From positions 4,825,001 to 4,887,500 of the forward strand of contig NZ_CP045293.1 of the NCBI RefSeq assembly GCF_009363075.1: a stretch of 62,500 nt of DNA. The letters run 5' to 3'. The notes under the pieces were generated by a model that made no database searches, was not told the DNA's origin, and saw nothing but the letters and a program-made list of their open reading frames with translations. This DNA is from Paenibacillus guangzhouensis. Its GTDB lineage: Bacteria; Bacillota; Bacilli; Paenibacillales; Paenibacillaceae. Made by a program: the position numbers and the translations under genes. Positions 8,143-21,039 of the stretch are shown here, in pieces. Every line of letters starts with the position of its first letter. The stretch's first letter is position 1.

Positions 8143-8265
8143 TGAATTACCCTCCTTCAAAACGTCGTTCCGTTTGAAACCTTCTTTTCAGTCGAGTCAT
8201 GTAGTATGCCTAAGCAACCATTATTCACAGCTTCTTAGCAAATTATACCACACTAAGGTCTGCCA

Positions 8266-8661
8266 TTAGACACGACGACGTTTTGGCGGGCGGCATCCGT
8301 TATGCGGGATAGGAGTAACGTCTTTGATCATGTTAACTTCAAGACCTGCTGCTTGCAAAGAGCGGATTGCCGCTTCGCGACCAGCACCTGGACCTTTAAC
8401 CATAACCTCAACAGATTTCATCCCGTGTTCCATTGCTGCTTTAGCTGCAGATTCTGCTGCCATTTGCGCTGCGAATGGAGTACTTTTGCGCGATCCTTTG
8501 AATCCAAGACCGCCTGAGCTCGCCCAAGAAATTGCATTTCCGTGCGGGTCAGTAATCGTTACGATCGTGTTGTTGAACGTAGAACGAATATGTGCAACGC
8601 CGGACTCAATATTCTTGCGATCACGACGTTTCGTACGTACGACTTTTTTCGGTTTAGCCAT
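8266..8661 (-). CDS. rpsK: 30S ribosomal protein S11
   Basis: A 131-residue S11 of the small-subunit platform. Blocks [32 protein letters not shown] and the C-terminal [18 protein letters not shown] are typical. It is 18 bases after rpsM. A roughly 120-base gap separates it from rpoA and shows no clear promoter or terminator. Confidence 0.98.
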   Translation of the reverse strand: MAKPKKVVRTKRRDRKNIESGVAHIRSTFNNTIVTITDPHGNAISWASSGGLGFKGSRKSTPFAAQMAAESAAKAAMEHGMKSVEVMVKGPGAGREAAIRSLQAAGLEVNMIKDVTPIPHNGCRPPKRRRV

Positions 8662-8679
8662 GTCTGTTATCCTCCCTTC

Positions 8680-9048
8680 TTATTTCTTTTTATTCGCTAC
8701 AGTACGACGAGGACCTTTACGCGTACGAGCGTTAGTTTTTGTACGTTGTCCACGAACCGGAAGACCACGACGGTGACGAACACCACGGTAGCAACCAATC
8801 TCGATTAAACGTTTAATATTCAAACTGATTTCACGACGAAGGTCACCTTCAACCTTGATCGTTTTGTCGATTACCTCACGAAGTTTACTAACTTCGTCCT
8901 CTGTTAGATCGCGAACACGAGTGTTCACATCAATGCCTGTTGTGCTTAGGATTTTCTGGGAAGTTGTTCTTCCGATACCGAAAATGTAAGTTAAGGCGAT
9001 CTCAACGCGCTTATCACGTGGCAAATCCACACCAGCTATACGTGCCAT
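8680..9048 (-). CDS. rpsM: 30S ribosomal protein S13
   Basis: A 122-residue S13, which contacts the P-site tRNA and forms the B1 bridges with the large subunit. [22 protein letters not shown] at the start, with a helix-two-turn-helix region and the basic tail [19 protein letters not shown], are diagnostic. Follows rpmJ by 19 bases. Confidence 0.98.
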   Translation of the reverse strand: MARIAGVDLPRDKRVEIALTYIFGIGRTTSQKILSTTGIDVNTRVRDLTEDEVSKLREVIDKTIKVEGDLRREISLNIKRLIEIGCYRGVRHRRGLPVRGQRTKTNARTRKGPRRTVANKKK

Positions 9049-9067
9049 TTTACGCTACACCCCCTTC

Positions 9068-9193
<126 letters not shown>

Positions 9194-9242
9194 CTAAAAG
9201 TTTCTGCAATAGAAACTGGATTACACGATATAGATCCGGGAC

Positions 9243-9458
9243 CTATTTGCGGTACGTTATACGACCTCTGGATAAATCATAAGGTGATAACTGTATGACC
9301 ACTTTGTCTCCTGTTAGGATACGAATGAAGTGCATCCGCAGCTTACCAGAAACGTGGGCAAGAATTTGATGACCATTCTCCAGTTCAACTTTAAACATTG
9401 CATTCGGCAACGGCTCGATGACCGTACCTTCTACTTCAATGACATCTTCTTTAGCCAC
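9243..9458 (-). CDS. infA: Translation initiation factor IF-1
   Basis: A 71-residue single OB-fold protein that occupies the A site of the 30S subunit during initiation. [32 protein letters not shown]-like [13 protein letters not shown] and [10 protein letters not shown] are the family blocks. It sits between the KOW-domain gene and rpmJ, the standard place. Confidence 0.98.
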   Translation of the reverse strand: MAKEDVIEVEGTVIEPLPNAMFKVELENGHQILAHVSGKLRMHFIRILTGDKVVIQLSPYDLSRGRITYRK

Positions 9459-9460
9459 AG

Positions 9461-9772
9461 TTATTCTCCTTTCTGTGCATGGTTTGCGGTGGTTGCTATA
9501 AACTTGGAAATCGCAAAACGAAGTTTCCCGTTCGTTACCCGACCGCTCTCGTCTAAACTGTTAACAACTTCAGCACTTATCTCACTCAACAATTGCAAAT
9601 GTATGAGGTTCTTCTTCTTAGGCTGGTCAAACTTTCGTTTGTCCCCATCGGCTAGGAGTACGAACTTGGAATCAACGATTCCGACGATTACCGCATACTG
9701 CCCAGCATCACGACCTCGTATTATTTCGACGATCTGACCGATTTGAGGCATTGGATTGTTATTCACATTCAT
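9461..9772 (-). CDS. Small KOW-domain RNA-binding protein (L14e/YbzG-like)
   Basis: About 103 residues. The N-terminal part [22 protein letters not shown] is a KOW motif like that in ribosomal proteins L14e, L6e and L27e; the rest is basic ([14 protein letters not shown]) and then helical. Genes for such proteins lie between map and infA in many Bacillales and are thought to bind RNA or the ribosome, but no defined role is known. The start is uncertain between GTG at 9775 and ATG at 9772; neither has a good Shine-Dalgarno, which suggests coupling to the end of map three bases away. Confidence 0.82.
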   Translation of the reverse strand: MNVNNNPMPQIGQIVEIIRGRDAGQYAVIVGIVDSKFVLLADGDKRKFDQPKKKNLIHLQLLSEISAEVVNSLDESGRVTNGKLRFAISKFIATTANHAQKGE

Positions 9773-9775
9773 CAC

Positions 9776-10528
9776 CTAGCTATCCAGTCTCGTCAAAATT
9801 TCTAAGCCATCTGCTGTAACCGCAACGGTGTGTTCAAAGTGAGCACAGATATCGCCGTTAAGCGTTACAACCGTCCAATTATCTTGTAACGTCTTCACAT
9901 ACCGTTCACCTGCAATGACCATCGGCTCAATCGCCAAGACCATGCCAGGCTTAAGTCTCGGACCGCGATCGGGAGTACCATAGTTCGGAATCTGAGGTTC
10001 TTCATGGAGGTTCTCCCCAATGCCGTGCCCTACATATTCACGAACAACTGAAAAACCGGCATCTTCAATGCAACGTTGAATCGCGTAAGAAATTGTATAT
10101 AAACGAACATCCGGTTTGACAAGCGCGAGTCCAGCATACAAGGATTGTTCTGTTACCTCTAAGAGCTTCTTAGCTGTATCAGATATTGCCCCAACCGGAT
10201 AGGTCCATGCCGAATCGCCATGGTAACCACGATACTGAGCCCCGATGTCAATACTTATGATGTCGCCCTCGTTTAATTTCCGATCGCCGGGTATGCCATG
10301 AACCAACTCTTCATTGACTGAAGCGCAAATGCTTCCAGGAAAACCATTGTAGCCTTTGAAAGAAGGTGTAGCATTCTGACTGCGAATATAGTTCTCCGCA
10401 ATGGCGTCTAACTCTCGCGTCGTAATGCCTGGTTGAACGGATTTTGCCATCAAACGATGCGTTTCCGCAACAATCCTACCTGCTTCCTTCATGAAGCCTA
10501 ACTCCACTTCAGACTTACAAATGATCAT
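9776..10528 (-). CDS. map: Methionine aminopeptidase, type I
   Basis: A 250-residue metalloprotease that removes the initiator methionine from new proteins. The five metal ligands are in the expected order: D in [10 protein letters not shown] in YHGDSAWT, H in EYVGHGIG, E in LAIEPM and E in [11 protein letters not shown]. No N-terminal zinc extension, so a type Ia enzyme. It lies five bases after adk and four bases before the KOW gene, inside the spc operon. Confidence 0.97.
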   Translation of the reverse strand: MIICKSEVELGFMKEAGRIVAETHRLMAKSVQPGITTRELDAIAENYIRSQNATPSFKGYNGFPGSICASVNEELVHGIPGDRKLNEGDIISIDIGAQYRGYHGDSAWTYPVGAISDTAKKLLEVTEQSLYAGLALVKPDVRLYTISYAIQRCIEDAGFSVVREYVGHGIGENLHEEPQIPNYGTPDRGPRLKPGMVLAIEPMVIAGERYVKTLQDNWTVVTLNGDICAHFEHTVAVTADGLEILTRLDS

Positions 10529-10533
10529 TACGT

Positions 10534-12565
<2,032 letters not shown>

Positions 12566-12566
<1 letters not shown>

Positions 12567-13006
12567 TAGATCACCTCGGTTTTACCGCCGGCAGCCTCGA
12601 TTTTCTCTACCGCAGATTGAGAGAACTTATTCGCTTTAACAGTAAGTTTAACAGTAACTTCACCGTTTCCTAGAACCTTGATTCCAGCTTTAGGATTGTT
12701 TACAATTCCGCGCTCCATAAGAACTTCTGGAGTCACTTCAGTACCTTCTGCAAAGTTGTTAAGTTCCTCGATGTTCACAATAGCAAACTCTTTACGAGTA
12801 GGGTTATTGAAACCGCGTTTCGGCAAGCGACGATATAGTGGATTTTGTCCACCCTCGAAGCCTGGGCGCACGCCACCGCCAGAACGTGAATTTTGACCTT
12901 TGTGACCGCGACCAGCCGTTTTACCCGTGCCGCTCGAAGTACCGCGACCTACACGCTTACGCTCTTTGCGGGCACCAGGAGAAGAAACAAGTTCATGTAA
13001 CTTCAT
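12566..13006 (-). CDS. rplO: 50S ribosomal protein L15
   Basis: A 146-residue L15 starting [22 protein letters not shown], with the glycine- and arginine-rich stretch [21 protein letters not shown]. Start 13006 is chosen because AAGGAGGTG is nine bases upstream and the length then equals B. subtilis L15; an upstream in-frame codon would put the Shine-Dalgarno inside the gene. Confidence 0.97.
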
Positions 13007-13047
13007 CGTTCGTTGCACCTCCTTCATAGTTCTAAACATTCATGTTA

Positions 13048-13233
13048 TTAAGCTTCAACTTCTTGAACAGAAACCAAGTGGTTAACTTGATTAACCATTC
13101 CACGAATCGCCGGGCTATCGTTATGAACAACAGTTTGGTTGATTTTACGCAATCCAAGGCTATTGACCGTTTTACGTTGTGTTTCCGGACGACCAATCAA
13201 ACTGCGAACGAGGGTAACTTGTAATTTAGCCAA
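13048..13233 (-). CDS. rpmD: 50S ribosomal protein L30
   Basis: A 61-residue short-form L30 with [28 protein letters not shown], the complete family core. It lies between rpsE and rplO with 13- and 41-base gaps, as in other spc operons. Confidence 0.97.
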   Translation of the reverse strand: MAKLQVTLVRSLIGRPETQRKTVNSLGLRKINQTVVHNDSPAIRGMVNQVNHLVSVQEVEA

Positions 13234-13246
13234 CGTGAATCCCTCC

Positions 13247-13744
13247 TTAACCTAACAGTTCTTCTACGGTTTTACCGCGCAATTTAGCAACATCTTCAGC
13301 ACGTTTCAGACGAGACAAGCCTTCAAGTGTTGCGTTCACCATATTCATGGAGTTCGAAGAACCTAAAGATTTTGTTAAAATATCGCCTACACCAGCAAGC
13401 TCAAGAACCGCACGAACCGGTCCGCCTGCGATAACTCCAGTACCTTCAGAAGCTGGCTTCAAAAGAACATGGCCTGCTCCGAATTTGCCGTTAACAAGGT
13501 GAGGGATTGTAGTTCCTACGAATGGAACGTGGATCAGGTTTTTCTTCGCATCTTCGATACCTTTGCGAATCGCATCAGGTACTTCAGAAGCTTTACCGAT
13601 ACCAGCGCCAACCCAACCTTTGCCGTCGCCGACAACTACTAGCGCACTAAAGCTGAAACGGCGTCCGCCTTTTACAACTTTCGCTACGCGATTAATATTT
13701 ACAACTTTTTCAGTTAGTTCTAAAGTGTTCGGATCTACACGCAA
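13247..13744 (-). CDS. rpsE: 30S ribosomal protein S5
   Basis: A 165-residue S5, which with S4 shapes the mRNA entry and decoding accuracy. [19 protein letters not shown] carries the double-stranded RNA-binding domain loop where spectinomycin-resistance changes map in other bacteria; no obvious change is visible. The C-terminal fold includes [19 protein letters not shown]. Standard place after rplR. Confidence 0.98.
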   Translation of the reverse strand: MRVDPNTLELTEKVVNINRVAKVVKGGRRFSFSALVVVGDGKGWVGAGIGKASEVPDAIRKGIEDAKKNLIHVPFVGTTIPHLVNGKFGAGHVLLKPASEGTGVIAGGPVRAVLELAGVGDILTKSLGSSNSMNMVNATLEGLSRLKRAEDVAKLRGKTVEELLG

Positions 13745-13768
13745 GTCGTTTACCTCCTTATAAATTGA

Positions 13769-14137
13769 TTAGAATTCAAGACCTGCTTCGCGAGCTGCGT
13801 CAGCTAATGCTTGAATCCGTCCATGATACAAATATCCGCCACGGTCGAAAACGATCTGTACGTGTCCAGCTTCTTTCGCACGTTTAGCGACTAATTCGCC
13901 AACCTTACGAGCAGCTTCAACGTTACCACCGTTACTAACTTGGCCTTGTAGTTCTTTATCCATTGTGGATGCAGAAGCAACCGTTTTTCCAGTTACATCA
14001 TCGATCAATTGTGCGTAAATGTGTTTCGATGAACGGAAAACGCTCAAACGTGGGCGAGCTGTTGTTCCTTCAATTTTCTTACGAACACGAAGGTGTCTTT
14101 TCAAACGAGCTTTGTTTTTATCTCCTTTGGTAATCAT
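13769..14137 (-). CDS. rplR: 50S ribosomal protein L18
   Basis: A 122-residue L18, which binds 5S rRNA together with L5 and L25. [20 protein letters not shown] and the C-terminal [24 protein letters not shown] are family signatures. 24 bases before rpsE and preceded by rplF. Confidence 0.98.
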   Translation of the reverse strand: MITKGDKNKARLKRHLRVRKKIEGTTARPRLSVFRSSKHIYAQLIDDVTGKTVASASTMDKELQGQVSNGGNVEAARKVGELVAKRAKEAGHVQIVFDRGGYLYHGRIQALADAAREAGLEF

Positions 14138-14211
14138 GCCTTGTTCACTCCCTTCTGTCTGCCATATGGCCCCAGGGCCTTTAAGCTACAAGCAAAAGAT
14201 CAACGATGATC

Positions 14212-14754
14212 TTATTTTTTCTTACCAGCTTTACCTTCTTTACGGATAATGCGTTCGCCTTCGTACTTGATACCTTTACCTTTGTACGGCTCAGGTTCAC
14301 GAACGGAACGGATTTTCGCAGCATAAGCACCTACGCGCTCTTTGTCGATCCCTTTAACGATGATTTTCGTGTTGGATGGAACTTCGAACTCGATGCCTGC
14401 TTCTGGTGTAATCTCAACTGGGTGAGAGTAACCAACGTTAAGAACGACTTTATCACCGGATTTATTAGCACGGTAACCAACGCCCACAAGCTCAAGGTTT
14501 TTAGAGAAACCTTCAGTTACACCACTAACCATGTTAGAGATGATGCTGCGTGTTGTTCCGTGTAACGAACGATGAAGTTTATTTTCAGAAGGACGAACAA
14601 CCGTGATCACGTTCTCCTCAACAGATACTTGCATATCTTTGTGGACTTCACGAGTTAATGTTCCTTTAGGTCCTTTAACTGTAATGTTGCTGTTATCTAA
14701 AGTGACAGTTACGCCACTCGGTACTGTAATTGGTTTGCGACCAATACGAGACAT
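14212..14754 (-). CDS. rplF: 50S ribosomal protein L6
   Basis: A 180-residue L6 with its two homologous domains, starting [15 protein letters not shown] and including the C-terminal [14 protein letters not shown] block that meets 23S rRNA near the factor-binding site. ATG 14754 is chosen because GGAGG lies eight bases upstream; a GTG three codons earlier overlaps the Shine-Dalgarno. Confidence 0.97.
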   Translation of the reverse strand: MSRIGRKPITVPSGVTVTLDNSNITVKGPKGTLTREVHKDMQVSVEENVITVVRPSENKLHRSLHGTTRSIISNMVSGVTEGFSKNLELVGVGYRANKSGDKVVLNVGYSHPVEITPEAGIEFEVPSNTKIIVKGIDKERVGAYAAKIRSVREPEPYKGKGIKYEGERIIRKEGKAGKKK

Positions 14755-14783
14755 ATGTTGCACCTCCTATCTTTACGGTTGTA

Positions 14784-15182
14784 TTACCAAACGTAGCAGA
14801 CTACTTCTCCGCCGGATTTCGTTTGACGAGCTTCTTTATCTGTCATAACTCCTTTGGATGTGGAGATAATCGCAATACCCAGTCCGCCTAATACGCGAGG
14901 AACTTCATTGCTCTTCGTGTATACGCGTAGACCTGGCTTACTGATTCTCTTCAAACCGGAGATGACACGTTCATTGTTAGAGCCATATTTCAAGAAAATA
15001 CGGATAATCCCTTGTTTGTTATCTTCGATGTACTCAGCGTCACGGATAAAGCCTTCACGCTTAAGGATTTCTGCGATTTGCTTCTTAATAGTCGAAGCAG
15101 GCATTTCAACCGTCTCATGACGCACTACGTTCGCGTTGCGAATGCGTGTTAGCATATCTGCAATCGGATCTGACATAACCAT
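14784..15182 (-). CDS. rpsH: 30S ribosomal protein S8
   Basis: A 132-residue S8 beginning [18 protein letters not shown] and ending GGEVVCYVW, the same length as B. subtilis S8. It binds the central domain of 16S rRNA early in assembly. In E. coli S8 represses the spc operon by binding its mRNA; no equivalent site was recognised here. Confidence 0.98.
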   Translation of the reverse strand: MVMSDPIADMLTRIRNANVVRHETVEMPASTIKKQIAEILKREGFIRDAEYIEDNKQGIIRIFLKYGSNNERVISGLKRISKPGLRVYTKSNEVPRVLGGLGIAIISTSKGVMTDKEARQTKSGGEVVCYVW

Positions 15183-15213
15183 AAGTGTAAACCTCCTTCC
15201 CGTTGTAGGGTGA

Positions 15214-15399
15214 TTACCAACTTGCTTTTTTAACGCCAGGGATCTGGCCTTTATACGCTAATTCGCGGAAACAAATCCGGCAAATTTTGAATTTCTGTAA
15301 TACGGAATGTGGGCGACCACAACGCTCGCAACGTGTGTAAGCACGTACTTTGAATTTCGGTGTGCGTTGTTGTTTAACTTTCATCGAAGTTTTTGCCAC
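15214..15399 (-). CDS. rpsN: 30S ribosomal protein S14, zinc form
   Basis: A 61-residue type Z S14 with two zinc pairs, CERCG and CRICF, rather than the longer zinc-free form. It lies between rplE and rpsH as the primary S14 of Firmicutes. Confidence 0.98.
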   Translation of the reverse strand: MAKTSMKVKQQRTPKFKVRAYTRCERCGRPHSVLQKFKICRICFRELAYKGQIPGVKKASW

Positions 15400-15449
15400 T
15401 TATTTTTGCACCTCCTGCAAACTTGTCTACCAAGTTATCCTCGTAAGGA

Positions 15450-15992
15450 TTATTTTACGAAAGGCATGCCAAGTTGAGTTAACAACTCGCGGGACTCTTC
15501 GTCAGTTTTAGCTGTTGTTACGATAACGATATCCATACCGCGTACTTTATCAACTTTATCGTATTCAACCTCAGGGAAAATTAATTGCTCTTTCAAGCCA
15601 AGTGTGTAGTTACCGCGACCATCAAATGCTTTGTTTGATACACCGCGGAAGTCACGTACACGCGGAAGCGTGATGTTGAACAATTTGTCTAAGAAGTAGT
15701 ACATACGCTCGCCACGAAGTGTTACTTTAACACCGATTGGCATATTCTCACGAAGTTTGAATCCAGCAATGGATTTCTTCGCACGAGTGATAACCGGTTT
15801 TTGACCAGAGATTAACTGCATGTCTGCTACTGCTGCATCAAGCACTTTGGAGTTAGCAACCGCGTCGCCCACACCCATGTTGATTACAACTTTTTCGATT
15901 TTCGGTACTTGCATCACCGTCGTGTAGCTGAACTTTTGCATTAACGCTGGCGTAATTTCATTTAAGAAACGTTCTTTCATTCTTGCTGCCAT
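15450..15992 (-). CDS. rplE: 50S ribosomal protein L5
   Basis: A 180-residue L5, which carries 5S rRNA into the large subunit and touches the P-site t[40 protein letters not shown] and the C-terminal [18 protein letters not shown] blocks are diagnostic. Follows rplX by 32 bases. Confidence 0.98.
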   Translation of the reverse strand: MAARMKERFLNEITPALMQKFSYTTVMQVPKIEKVVINMGVGDAVANSKVLDAAVADMQLISGQKPVITRAKKSIAGFKLRENMPIGVKVTLRGERMYYFLDKLFNITLPRVRDFRGVSNKAFDGRGNYTLGLKEQLIFPEVEYDKVDKVRGMDIVIVTTAKTDEESRELLTQLGMPFVK

Positions 15993-16024
15993 GTTACATG
16001 GACCTCCTTTCTTTCAAAAGTGGA

Positions 16025-16378
16025 TTAGTCGATAACTTCTCCGGATTTTTTCGCTACGCGAACTTTTTTACCGTTATCCAATACTTTGTATCCGATACGT
16101 GTTACGCCGCCGCTCTTTGGATCCACGTGCATGACGTTCGATACGTGAACTGGAGCTTCTTGCTCGATAATTCCGCCTTGTGGGTTCGCTTGCGATGGCT
16201 TCGCATGTTTCTTGATCATGTTTACGCCTTCCACGAGCACGCGGTTTTCACGAGGATATGCTGCGATAACGCGGCCTTTTTTGCCTTTATCTTTACCGGA
16301 AATAACAATAACCGTATCGTCTTTTTTCACGTGCAATTTATTGTTATGAGACTCGAGAATCTTCTTCAATCTCGGCAT
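16025..16378 (-). CDS. rplX: 50S ribosomal protein L24
   Basis: A 117-residue L24 with a KOW motif ([19 protein letters not shown]), an initiator of 50S assembly that binds the 5' end of 23S rRNA. ATG 16378 has CAGGAGGTG eight bases upstream; the in-frame extension further upstream contains that Shine-Dalgarno and is rejected. Slightly longer than B. subtilis L24 because of the N-terminal [10 protein letters not shown] segment. Confidence 0.96.
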   Translation of the reverse strand: MPRLKKILESHNNKLHVKKDDTVIVISGKDKGKKGRVIAAYPRENRVLVEGVNMIKKHAKPSQANPQGGIIEQEAPVHVSNVMHVDPKSGGVTRIGYKVLDNGKKVRVAKKSGEVID

Positions 16379-16441
16379 TTCGTTACACCTCCTGTTTCTT
16401 GCAACAAGCAAGTCGATCTGTTCATGTCCCTATAAAGGGAA

Positions 16442-16810
16442 TTAGATTACTTCAGGAGCCAAGGAAACGATTTTCATGAAGTCCTTGTCGCGAAGTTCGC
16501 GAGCAACAGGTCCGAAAATACGAGTTCCGCGTGGTCCTTTATCGTCCTTAACAACAACCGCTGCATTCTCGTCAAATGCGATGTAAGAACCATCTTTACG
16601 ACGAACAGAACGCTTCGTACGTACGATAACAGCTTTTACAACATCACCCTTTTTGACAACGCCGCCTGGTGTTGCTTGTTTGACGGAACATACAATTACA
16701 TCACCGATGTGGCCTACACGACGTCCTGTGCCACCTAATACACGGATACACATTAATTCTTTTGCACCAGAGTTGTCAGCGACTGCCAAACGTGTAAATG
16801 GTTGAATCAT
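16442..16810 (-). CDS. rplN: 50S ribosomal protein L14
   Basis: A 122-residue L14 starting [22 protein letters not shown] and including [17 protein letters not shown] and [13 protein letters not shown]. It sits at the subunit interface. Standard order rpsQ-rplN-rplX. Confidence 0.99.
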   Translation of the reverse strand: MIQPFTRLAVADNSGAKELMCIRVLGGTGRRVGHIGDVIVCSVKQATPGGVVKKGDVVKAVIVRTKRSVRRKDGSYIAFDENAAVVVKDDKGPRGTRIFGPVARELRDKDFMKIVSLAPEVI

Positions 16811-16845
16811 TCGAATTTCCTCCTTTCGGAAAAATGAGCCGTCCT

Positions 16846-17112
16846 TTAGATAATTACTGCTTTCTCAACAATCTCAACGAGTCTCCAGCGTTTATCTTTA
16901 GAGATTGGACGAGTTTCCATGATTTTTACGGAATCGCCAATTTTAGCTTCATTGTTCTCATCATGCGCCTTAAATTTTTTCGTGTATTTAATACGCTTGT
17001 GGTACAAGTTGTGCATTTTGTATGTCTCAACAGCAACAACGATTGTTTTGTCCATCTTGTCACTTACCACTTTACCGATTTGCACTTTACGAGCATTACG
17101 TTCTTCGCTCAT
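16846..17112 (-). CDS. rpsQ: 30S ribosomal protein S17
   Basis: An 88-residue OB-fold S17 with [17 protein letters not shown] and the [29 protein letters not shown] block. Lies between rpmC and rplN in the S10 operon. Confidence 0.98.
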   Translation of the reverse strand: MSEERNARKVQIGKVVSDKMDKTIVVAVETYKMHNLYHKRIKYTKKFKAHDENNEAKIGDSVKIMETRPISKDKRWRLVEIVEKAVII

Positions 17113-17168
17113 ATTCTGCCTCCTTCCTGAATGCGTTATGTCCCATCATGATGACACATAAGCTTCAA

Positions 17169-17369
17169 TTAACTGATGATCCCAAGTTCTCTTTCACGTA
17201 ATACGGTTTTAGCACGAGCTATTTCTTTACGCACATCACGGATACGAGTCGGGTTATCAAGCTGACCAGTAGCTAATTGAAAACGGAGATTAAAGAGTTC
17301 TTCTTTAAATCCGGCAATTTTTTGTTCGATCTCAGCAGTGGTTAAGTTGCGAAGTTCATTAGCTTTCAT
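17169..17369 (-). CDS. rpmC: 50S ribosomal protein L29
   Basis: A 66-residue two-helix L29 ([18 protein letters not shown] ... [14 protein letters not shown]), next to the tunnel exit where signal recognition particle and trigger factor dock. The start at 17369 gives the family length and an 11-base overlap with rplP, so translation is probably coupled; its binding site is the weak GGGTGGTG inside rplP. Confidence 0.95.
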   Translation of the reverse strand: MKANELRNLTTAEIEQKIAGFKEELFNLRFQLATGQLDNPTRIRDVRKEIARAKTVLRERELGIIS

Positions 17370-17793
17370 TTGCTTCACCACCCAATTCTTCTCGTTTCAC
17401 AAACTTCGTTTTGCATGGCAGTTTGTGAGCCGCAAGACGCATTGCTTCACGAGCAATCTCTTCGGAAACACCAGCAAGTTCAAACATGATCTTACCAGGT
17501 TTGACTACTGCCACCCATTTTTCTACGTTACCTTTACCGGAACCCATCCGCACCTCTAGAGGTTTTTGAGTAATCGGTTTATCAGGGAAAATTTTGATCC
17601 AAACTTGACCGCCACGTTTGATGTAACGAGTCATCGCGATACGAGCTGCTTCGATTTGGCGGTTAGTAATCCATGTAGGTTCCATAGCTACCAAACCGTA
17701 TTGACCGAAGTTAATCTCAGTGCCGCCTTTAGCGCGACCTCTCATGCTACCGCGTTGTTGCTTACGATGCTTAACACGTTTAGGTACCAACAT
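17359..17793 (-). CDS. rplP: 50S ribosomal protein L16
   Basis: A 144-residue L16 starting [17 protein letters not shown], with [16 protein letters not shown] and [14 protein letters not shown]. It helps position A-site tRNA. It starts two bases after the rpsC stop and overlaps rpmC. Confidence 0.98.
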   Translation of the reverse strand: MLVPKRVKHRKQQRGSMRGRAKGGTEINFGQYGLVAMEPTWITNRQIEAARIAMTRYIKRGGQVWIKIFPDKPITQKPLEVRMGSGKGNVEKWVAVVKPGKIMFELAGVSEEIAREAMRLAAHKLPCKTKFVKREELGGEANES

Positions 17794-17795
17794 GA

Positions 17796-18461
17796 TTAGT
17801 TTCCTCCTTCCTCAACAGCCTTTTTCTTAGCTGCAGGAAGAACTTCACCACGATAGATCCATACTTTTACGCCGATACGGCCGTAGGTTGTATGTGCTTC
17901 AGCTGTACCATAGTCGATATCTGCACGAAGCGTATGAAGTGGAACAGTTCCTTCACTGTAGCCTTCTGAACGAGCAATCTCAGCGCCGCCAAGACGACCG
18001 CTAACTGCTGTTTTAATACCTTTTGCGCCGGAACGCATAGTTCTTTGGATCGCTTGTTTCAATGCACGACGGAAAGAAACACGACGCTCCAATTGTTGTG
18101 CAATGCTCTCTGCAACCAAGATTGCATCAAGATCTGCTTGTTTGATTTCGTTGATGTTGATGTGTACTTTTTTGCCTTTGGAGATTTTAGCAATCTCTGT
18201 GCGAAGTACTTCAACTTCGGAGCCACCTTTACCGATAACCATACCTGGTTTCGCTGTGTGGATTGTTACATTCACACGGTTAGCCGCTCTCTCGATCTCA
18301 ATACGAGAAACGGAAGAGTCTTTCAATTTATTTTTGAGGTATTCGCGGATTTTTACGTCCTCAAGCAGAAGATCTCCGAAATCTTTGTCTGCATACCATT
18401 TGGATTCCCAATCACGAATAACACCTACACGTAATCCGACTGGATTTACCTTTTGACCCAC
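17796..18461 (-). CDS. rpsC: 30S ribosomal protein S3
   Basis: A 221-residue S3 with a KH domain ([18 protein letters not shown]) and the C-terminal lobe [13 protein letters not shown]; part of the mRNA entry site and helicase. [24 protein letters not shown] is a clear N-terminus. Overlap-free, 13 bases after rplV. Confidence 0.99.
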   Translation of the reverse strand: MGQKVNPVGLRVGVIRDWESKWYADKDFGDLLLEDVKIREYLKNKLKDSSVSRIEIERAANRVNVTIHTAKPGMVIGKGGSEVEVLRTEIAKISKGKKVHININEIKQADLDAILVAESIAQQLERRVSFRRALKQAIQRTMRSGAKGIKTAVSGRLGGAEIARSEGYSEGTVPLHTLRADIDYGTAEAHTTYGRIGVKVWIYRGEVLPAAKKKAVEEGGN

Positions 18462-18474
18462 ACCTTATCCCTCC

Positions 18475-18807
18475 TTATTTCTCAGATACCACCAAAGTAA
18501 TGTGGCTTGTTCTCTTGTTGATCCGGCTTGCACGTCCCATTGCACGAGGGCGGAAACGTTTCATTGTCGGACCTTGGTTAGCGAATACTTCAGTAACAAC
18601 TAATTTATTAACGTCCATGGAATAGTTGTGTTCTGCGTTAGCAATTGCCGAGTTAAGTAACTTCTCTACTACCGGAGAAGCAGCTTTAGGCGTGTGACGA
18701 AGAATCGCGATTGCTTCGCCTGCTTGTTTACCGCGGATCAAATCGATAACGAGTTTAACTTTGCGGGCAGAAATACGAATGTTCCTTGCATGTGCTTTCG
18801 CTTGCAT
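18475..18807 (-). CDS. rplV: 50S ribosomal protein L22
   Basis: A 110-residue L22 ([20 protein letters not shown]). The long beta hairpin that lines the peptide tunnel is represented by [22 protein letters not shown], with no deletion of the type seen in macrolide-resistant mutants. Start 18807 has GAGAGGAGG eight bases upstream. Confidence 0.97.
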   Translation of the reverse strand: MQAKAHARNIRISARKVKLVIDLIRGKQAGEAIAILRHTPKAASPVVEKLLNSAIANAEHNYSMDVNKLVVTEVFANQGPTMKRFRPRAMGRASRINKRTSHITLVVSEK

Positions 18808-18846
18808 TGAGTAACCTCCTCTCAAACATTTAGGCCACGCATTCTA

Positions 18847-19125
18847 TTAGCGTTTGCCAGTTTTCTTGTCGTCATCGTGACCTTTGTACGTACGTGTTGG
18901 AGCAAATTCGCCGAGCTTGTGTCCAACCATATCTTCCGTTACGTATACAGGCACGTGTTTACGACCATCATATACTCCGAAAGTGTGTCCGATGAATTGT
19001 GGAAAAATCGTAGAACGACGGGACCAAGTTTTGATCACGGTTTTCTTACCAGACGCATCCACTTCTTCAACCTTTTTCAACATATAACCATCGATAAATG
19101 GTCCTTTTTTAAGACTGCGACCCAT
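18847..19125 (-). CDS. rpsS: 30S ribosomal protein S19
   Basis: A 92-residue S19 in the 30S head, starting [19 protein letters not shown] and ending in [16 protein letters not shown]. Lies after rplB with a 112-base gap that holds two hairpins. Confidence 0.98.
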   Translation of the reverse strand: MGRSLKKGPFIDGYMLKKVEEVDASGKKTVIKTWSRRSTIFPQFIGHTFGVYDGRKHVPVYVTEDMVGHKLGEFAPTRTYKGHDDDKKTGKR

Positions 19126-19153
19126 GTGTAAATCCTCCCTTCACCAATCCATT

Positions 19154-19220
19154 CGTTCCGCTATTCAAGCGGAACGTGATGAATATAAGAATTTATCTTT
19201 GTATTCATAAATCCTTATAT
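19154..19220 (-). repeat. Two hairpins in the rplB-rpsS gap
   Basis: Hairpin 1 (19154-19176) has a perfect 9-bp stem CGTTCCGCT/AGCGGAACG with loop ATTCA. Hairpin 2 (19183-19220) has two 14-base arms with a 10-base loop; its only non-Watson-Crick pair is U-G in the sense RNA. Neither is followed by a U-run. The gap is long for this tightly packed operon. Confidence 0.6.
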
Positions 19221-19237
19221 TGTTAGGCAACCATATA

Positions 19238-20068
19238 TTATTTCGTGCGACGACGAATGATATATTTATCAGAAGCTTTGTTTTTCTTACGCGTTTTGTA
19301 ACCAAGAGTTGGTTTACCCCATGGAGACATCGGAGATTTACGTCCGATTGGAGCGCGGCCTTCACCACCACCGTGTGGGTGATCGTTCGGGTTCATTACT
19401 ACCCCACGAACTTCAGGACGTTTACCTAACCAACGATTACGACCAGCTTTACCGATTTTCACGAGCTCATGATCTCCGTTACCTACAGATCCGATTGTCG
19501 CACGACAAACTTTGAGCAATTTGCGAACCTCGCCAGAGGACAAACGAACGGAAACATAACGTTCTTCTTTACCAAGTAGTTGTGCTTCTGTACCAGCTGC
19601 ACGTACTAATTGTCCACCTTTACCTGGTTGAAGCTCGATATTGTGGATAACTGTACCTACTGGAATATTTTCAAGTGCAAGTGCGTTACCAATTTTGATG
19701 TCAGCTGTTGGGCCAGACATAACTTCGTCTCCAACTTTCAATCCTTTTGGAGCGATGATGTAACGTTTTTCACCATCCGCATAGTTGATCAACGCAATGT
19801 TGGAAGTACGGTTCGGGTCATACTCGATTGTAGCAACGCGACCTGGTATTCCATCTTTAGTACGTTTGAAATCGATGATACGGTATTTACGCTTGTGTCC
19901 ACCACCATGGTGACGAGTCGTAATTTTACCTTGGTTGTTGCGGCCAGCAGTTTTGCTAAGTGGCGCTAGCAACGATTTTTCCGGCACGTTTGTTGTGATC
20001 TCTTCGAATGTCGATACGGACATTGCACGGCGAGCCGGGGATGTCGGTTTATACTTTTTAATTGGCAC
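19238..20068 (-). CDS. rplB: 50S ribosomal protein L2
   Basis: A 276-residue L2, needed for subunit joining and close to the peptidyl transferase centre. [18 protein letters not shown] at the start, [19 protein letters not shown] and the C-terminal [24 protein letters not shown], which includes the conserved histidine of GGGEG-HPHGGG, are all intact. Confidence 0.99.
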   Translation of the reverse strand: MPIKKYKPTSPARRAMSVSTFEEITTNVPEKSLLAPLSKTAGRNNQGKITTRHHGGGHKRKYRIIDFKRTKDGIPGRVATIEYDPNRTSNIALINYADGEKRYIIAPKGLKVGDEVMSGPTADIKIGNALALENIPVGTVIHNIELQPGKGGQLVRAAGTEAQLLGKEERYVSVRLSSGEVRKLLKVCRATIGSVGNGDHELVKIGKAGRNRWLGKRPEVRGVVMNPNDHPHGGGEGRAPIGRKSPMSPWGKPTLGYKTRKKNKASDKYIIRRRTK

Positions 20069-20100
20069 GTAGTTTCCCTCCTTACTTTAGGAATGTTTTA

Positions 20101-20391
20101 TTATGCTTGTTCAAAAATTTCAATCGCTTTGCTGTCCGCGCTTAACGATACGATAGCTTTTTTCCACTCGGAAGTATATCCGGAGTGACGGCCATAGCGT
20201 TTCGGTTTCGCAGGAACGCGCATTACGTTAACTTTCTTAACTTTAACGCCGAAGATTGCTTCGATCGCTTGTTTAACCTCGGTTTTGTTCGAACGCATAT
20301 CAACTTCGAATGCATATTTCATCTCAGCCATATAGTCGCTCGTACGTTCCGTGATTACGGGGCGCTTGATAATATCGCGAGGATCCTTCAT
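20101..20391 (-). CDS. rplW: 50S ribosomal protein L23
   Basis: A 96-residue L23 at the tunnel exit, with [16 protein letters not shown] and [21 protein letters not shown]. Its start overlaps the last base of rplD, so the two are likely translationally coupled. Confidence 0.98.
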   Translation of the reverse strand: MKDPRDIIKRPVITERTSDYMAEMKYAFEVDMRSNKTEVKQAIEAIFGVKVKKVNVMRVPAKPKRYGRHSGYTSEWKKAIVSLSADSKAIEIFEQA

Positions 20392-21014
20392 TACGCGAAC
20401 ACCTCCTCTACTTTCTGAACTGCTTCTTTCGTAATGATCAATTGATCATAAACCATTACGTCCAAAACGTTAATGCCGTCAGCTGCTACGAATTTAACAC
20501 CTGGGATGTTACGAGCAGATAGAGCAACATTGTCATCATAGCTAGGCGTCACAACTAAAGCTTTACGATCCACTTTCAAGTTGTTCAAGATAGCTACGAT
20601 TTCTTTTGTTTTTGGTGCGTTAAGTGCTAGTTGATCCAATACAATGATTTGGTTTTCCAATACTTTGGAAGACAAAGCAGATTTGATCGCTAGACGACGA
20701 ACCTTTTTAGGCAATTTAAAGGAATAGCTGCGAGGTGTTGGTCCAAATACGATACCGCCGCCTTTCCATTGTGGGGCACGAATCGAACCTTGACGAGCAC
20801 GTCCAGTTCCTTTTTGTTTCCATGGTTTACGACCACCGCCGCGAACCTCAGAACGACCTTTAACTTTGTGAGTACCTTGACGTACTGCAGCTTGTTGAAG
20901 CAACACCATCTCATGCAATGCATGAACGTGAGGCTCGATACCAAACACGCTGTCCGCCAATTCGATTTCACCAACTTGAGCTCCGCTCACGTTATATAAA
21001 GATACTTTTGGCAT
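20391..21014 (-). CDS. rplD: 50S ribosomal protein L4
   Basis: A 207-residue L4. The extended tunnel loop [30 protein letters not shown]-type segment is present and reads as wild type around [11 protein letters not shown]. In gammaproteobacteria L4 represses the S10 operon; that control is not established in Bacillales. Confidence 0.98.
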   Translation of the reverse strand: MPKVSLYNVSGAQVGEIELADSVFGIEPHVHALHEMVLLQQAAVRQGTHKVKGRSEVRGGGRKPWKQKGTGRARQGSIRAPQWKGGGIVFGPTPRSYSFKLPKKVRRLAIKSALSSKVLENQIIVLDQLALNAPKTKEIVAILNNLKVDRKALVVTPSYDDNVALSARNIPGVKFVAADGINVLDVMVYDQLIITKEAVQKVEEVFA

Positions 21015-21039
21015 TTCTAGTTCCTCCTTCCTTTAGCGA

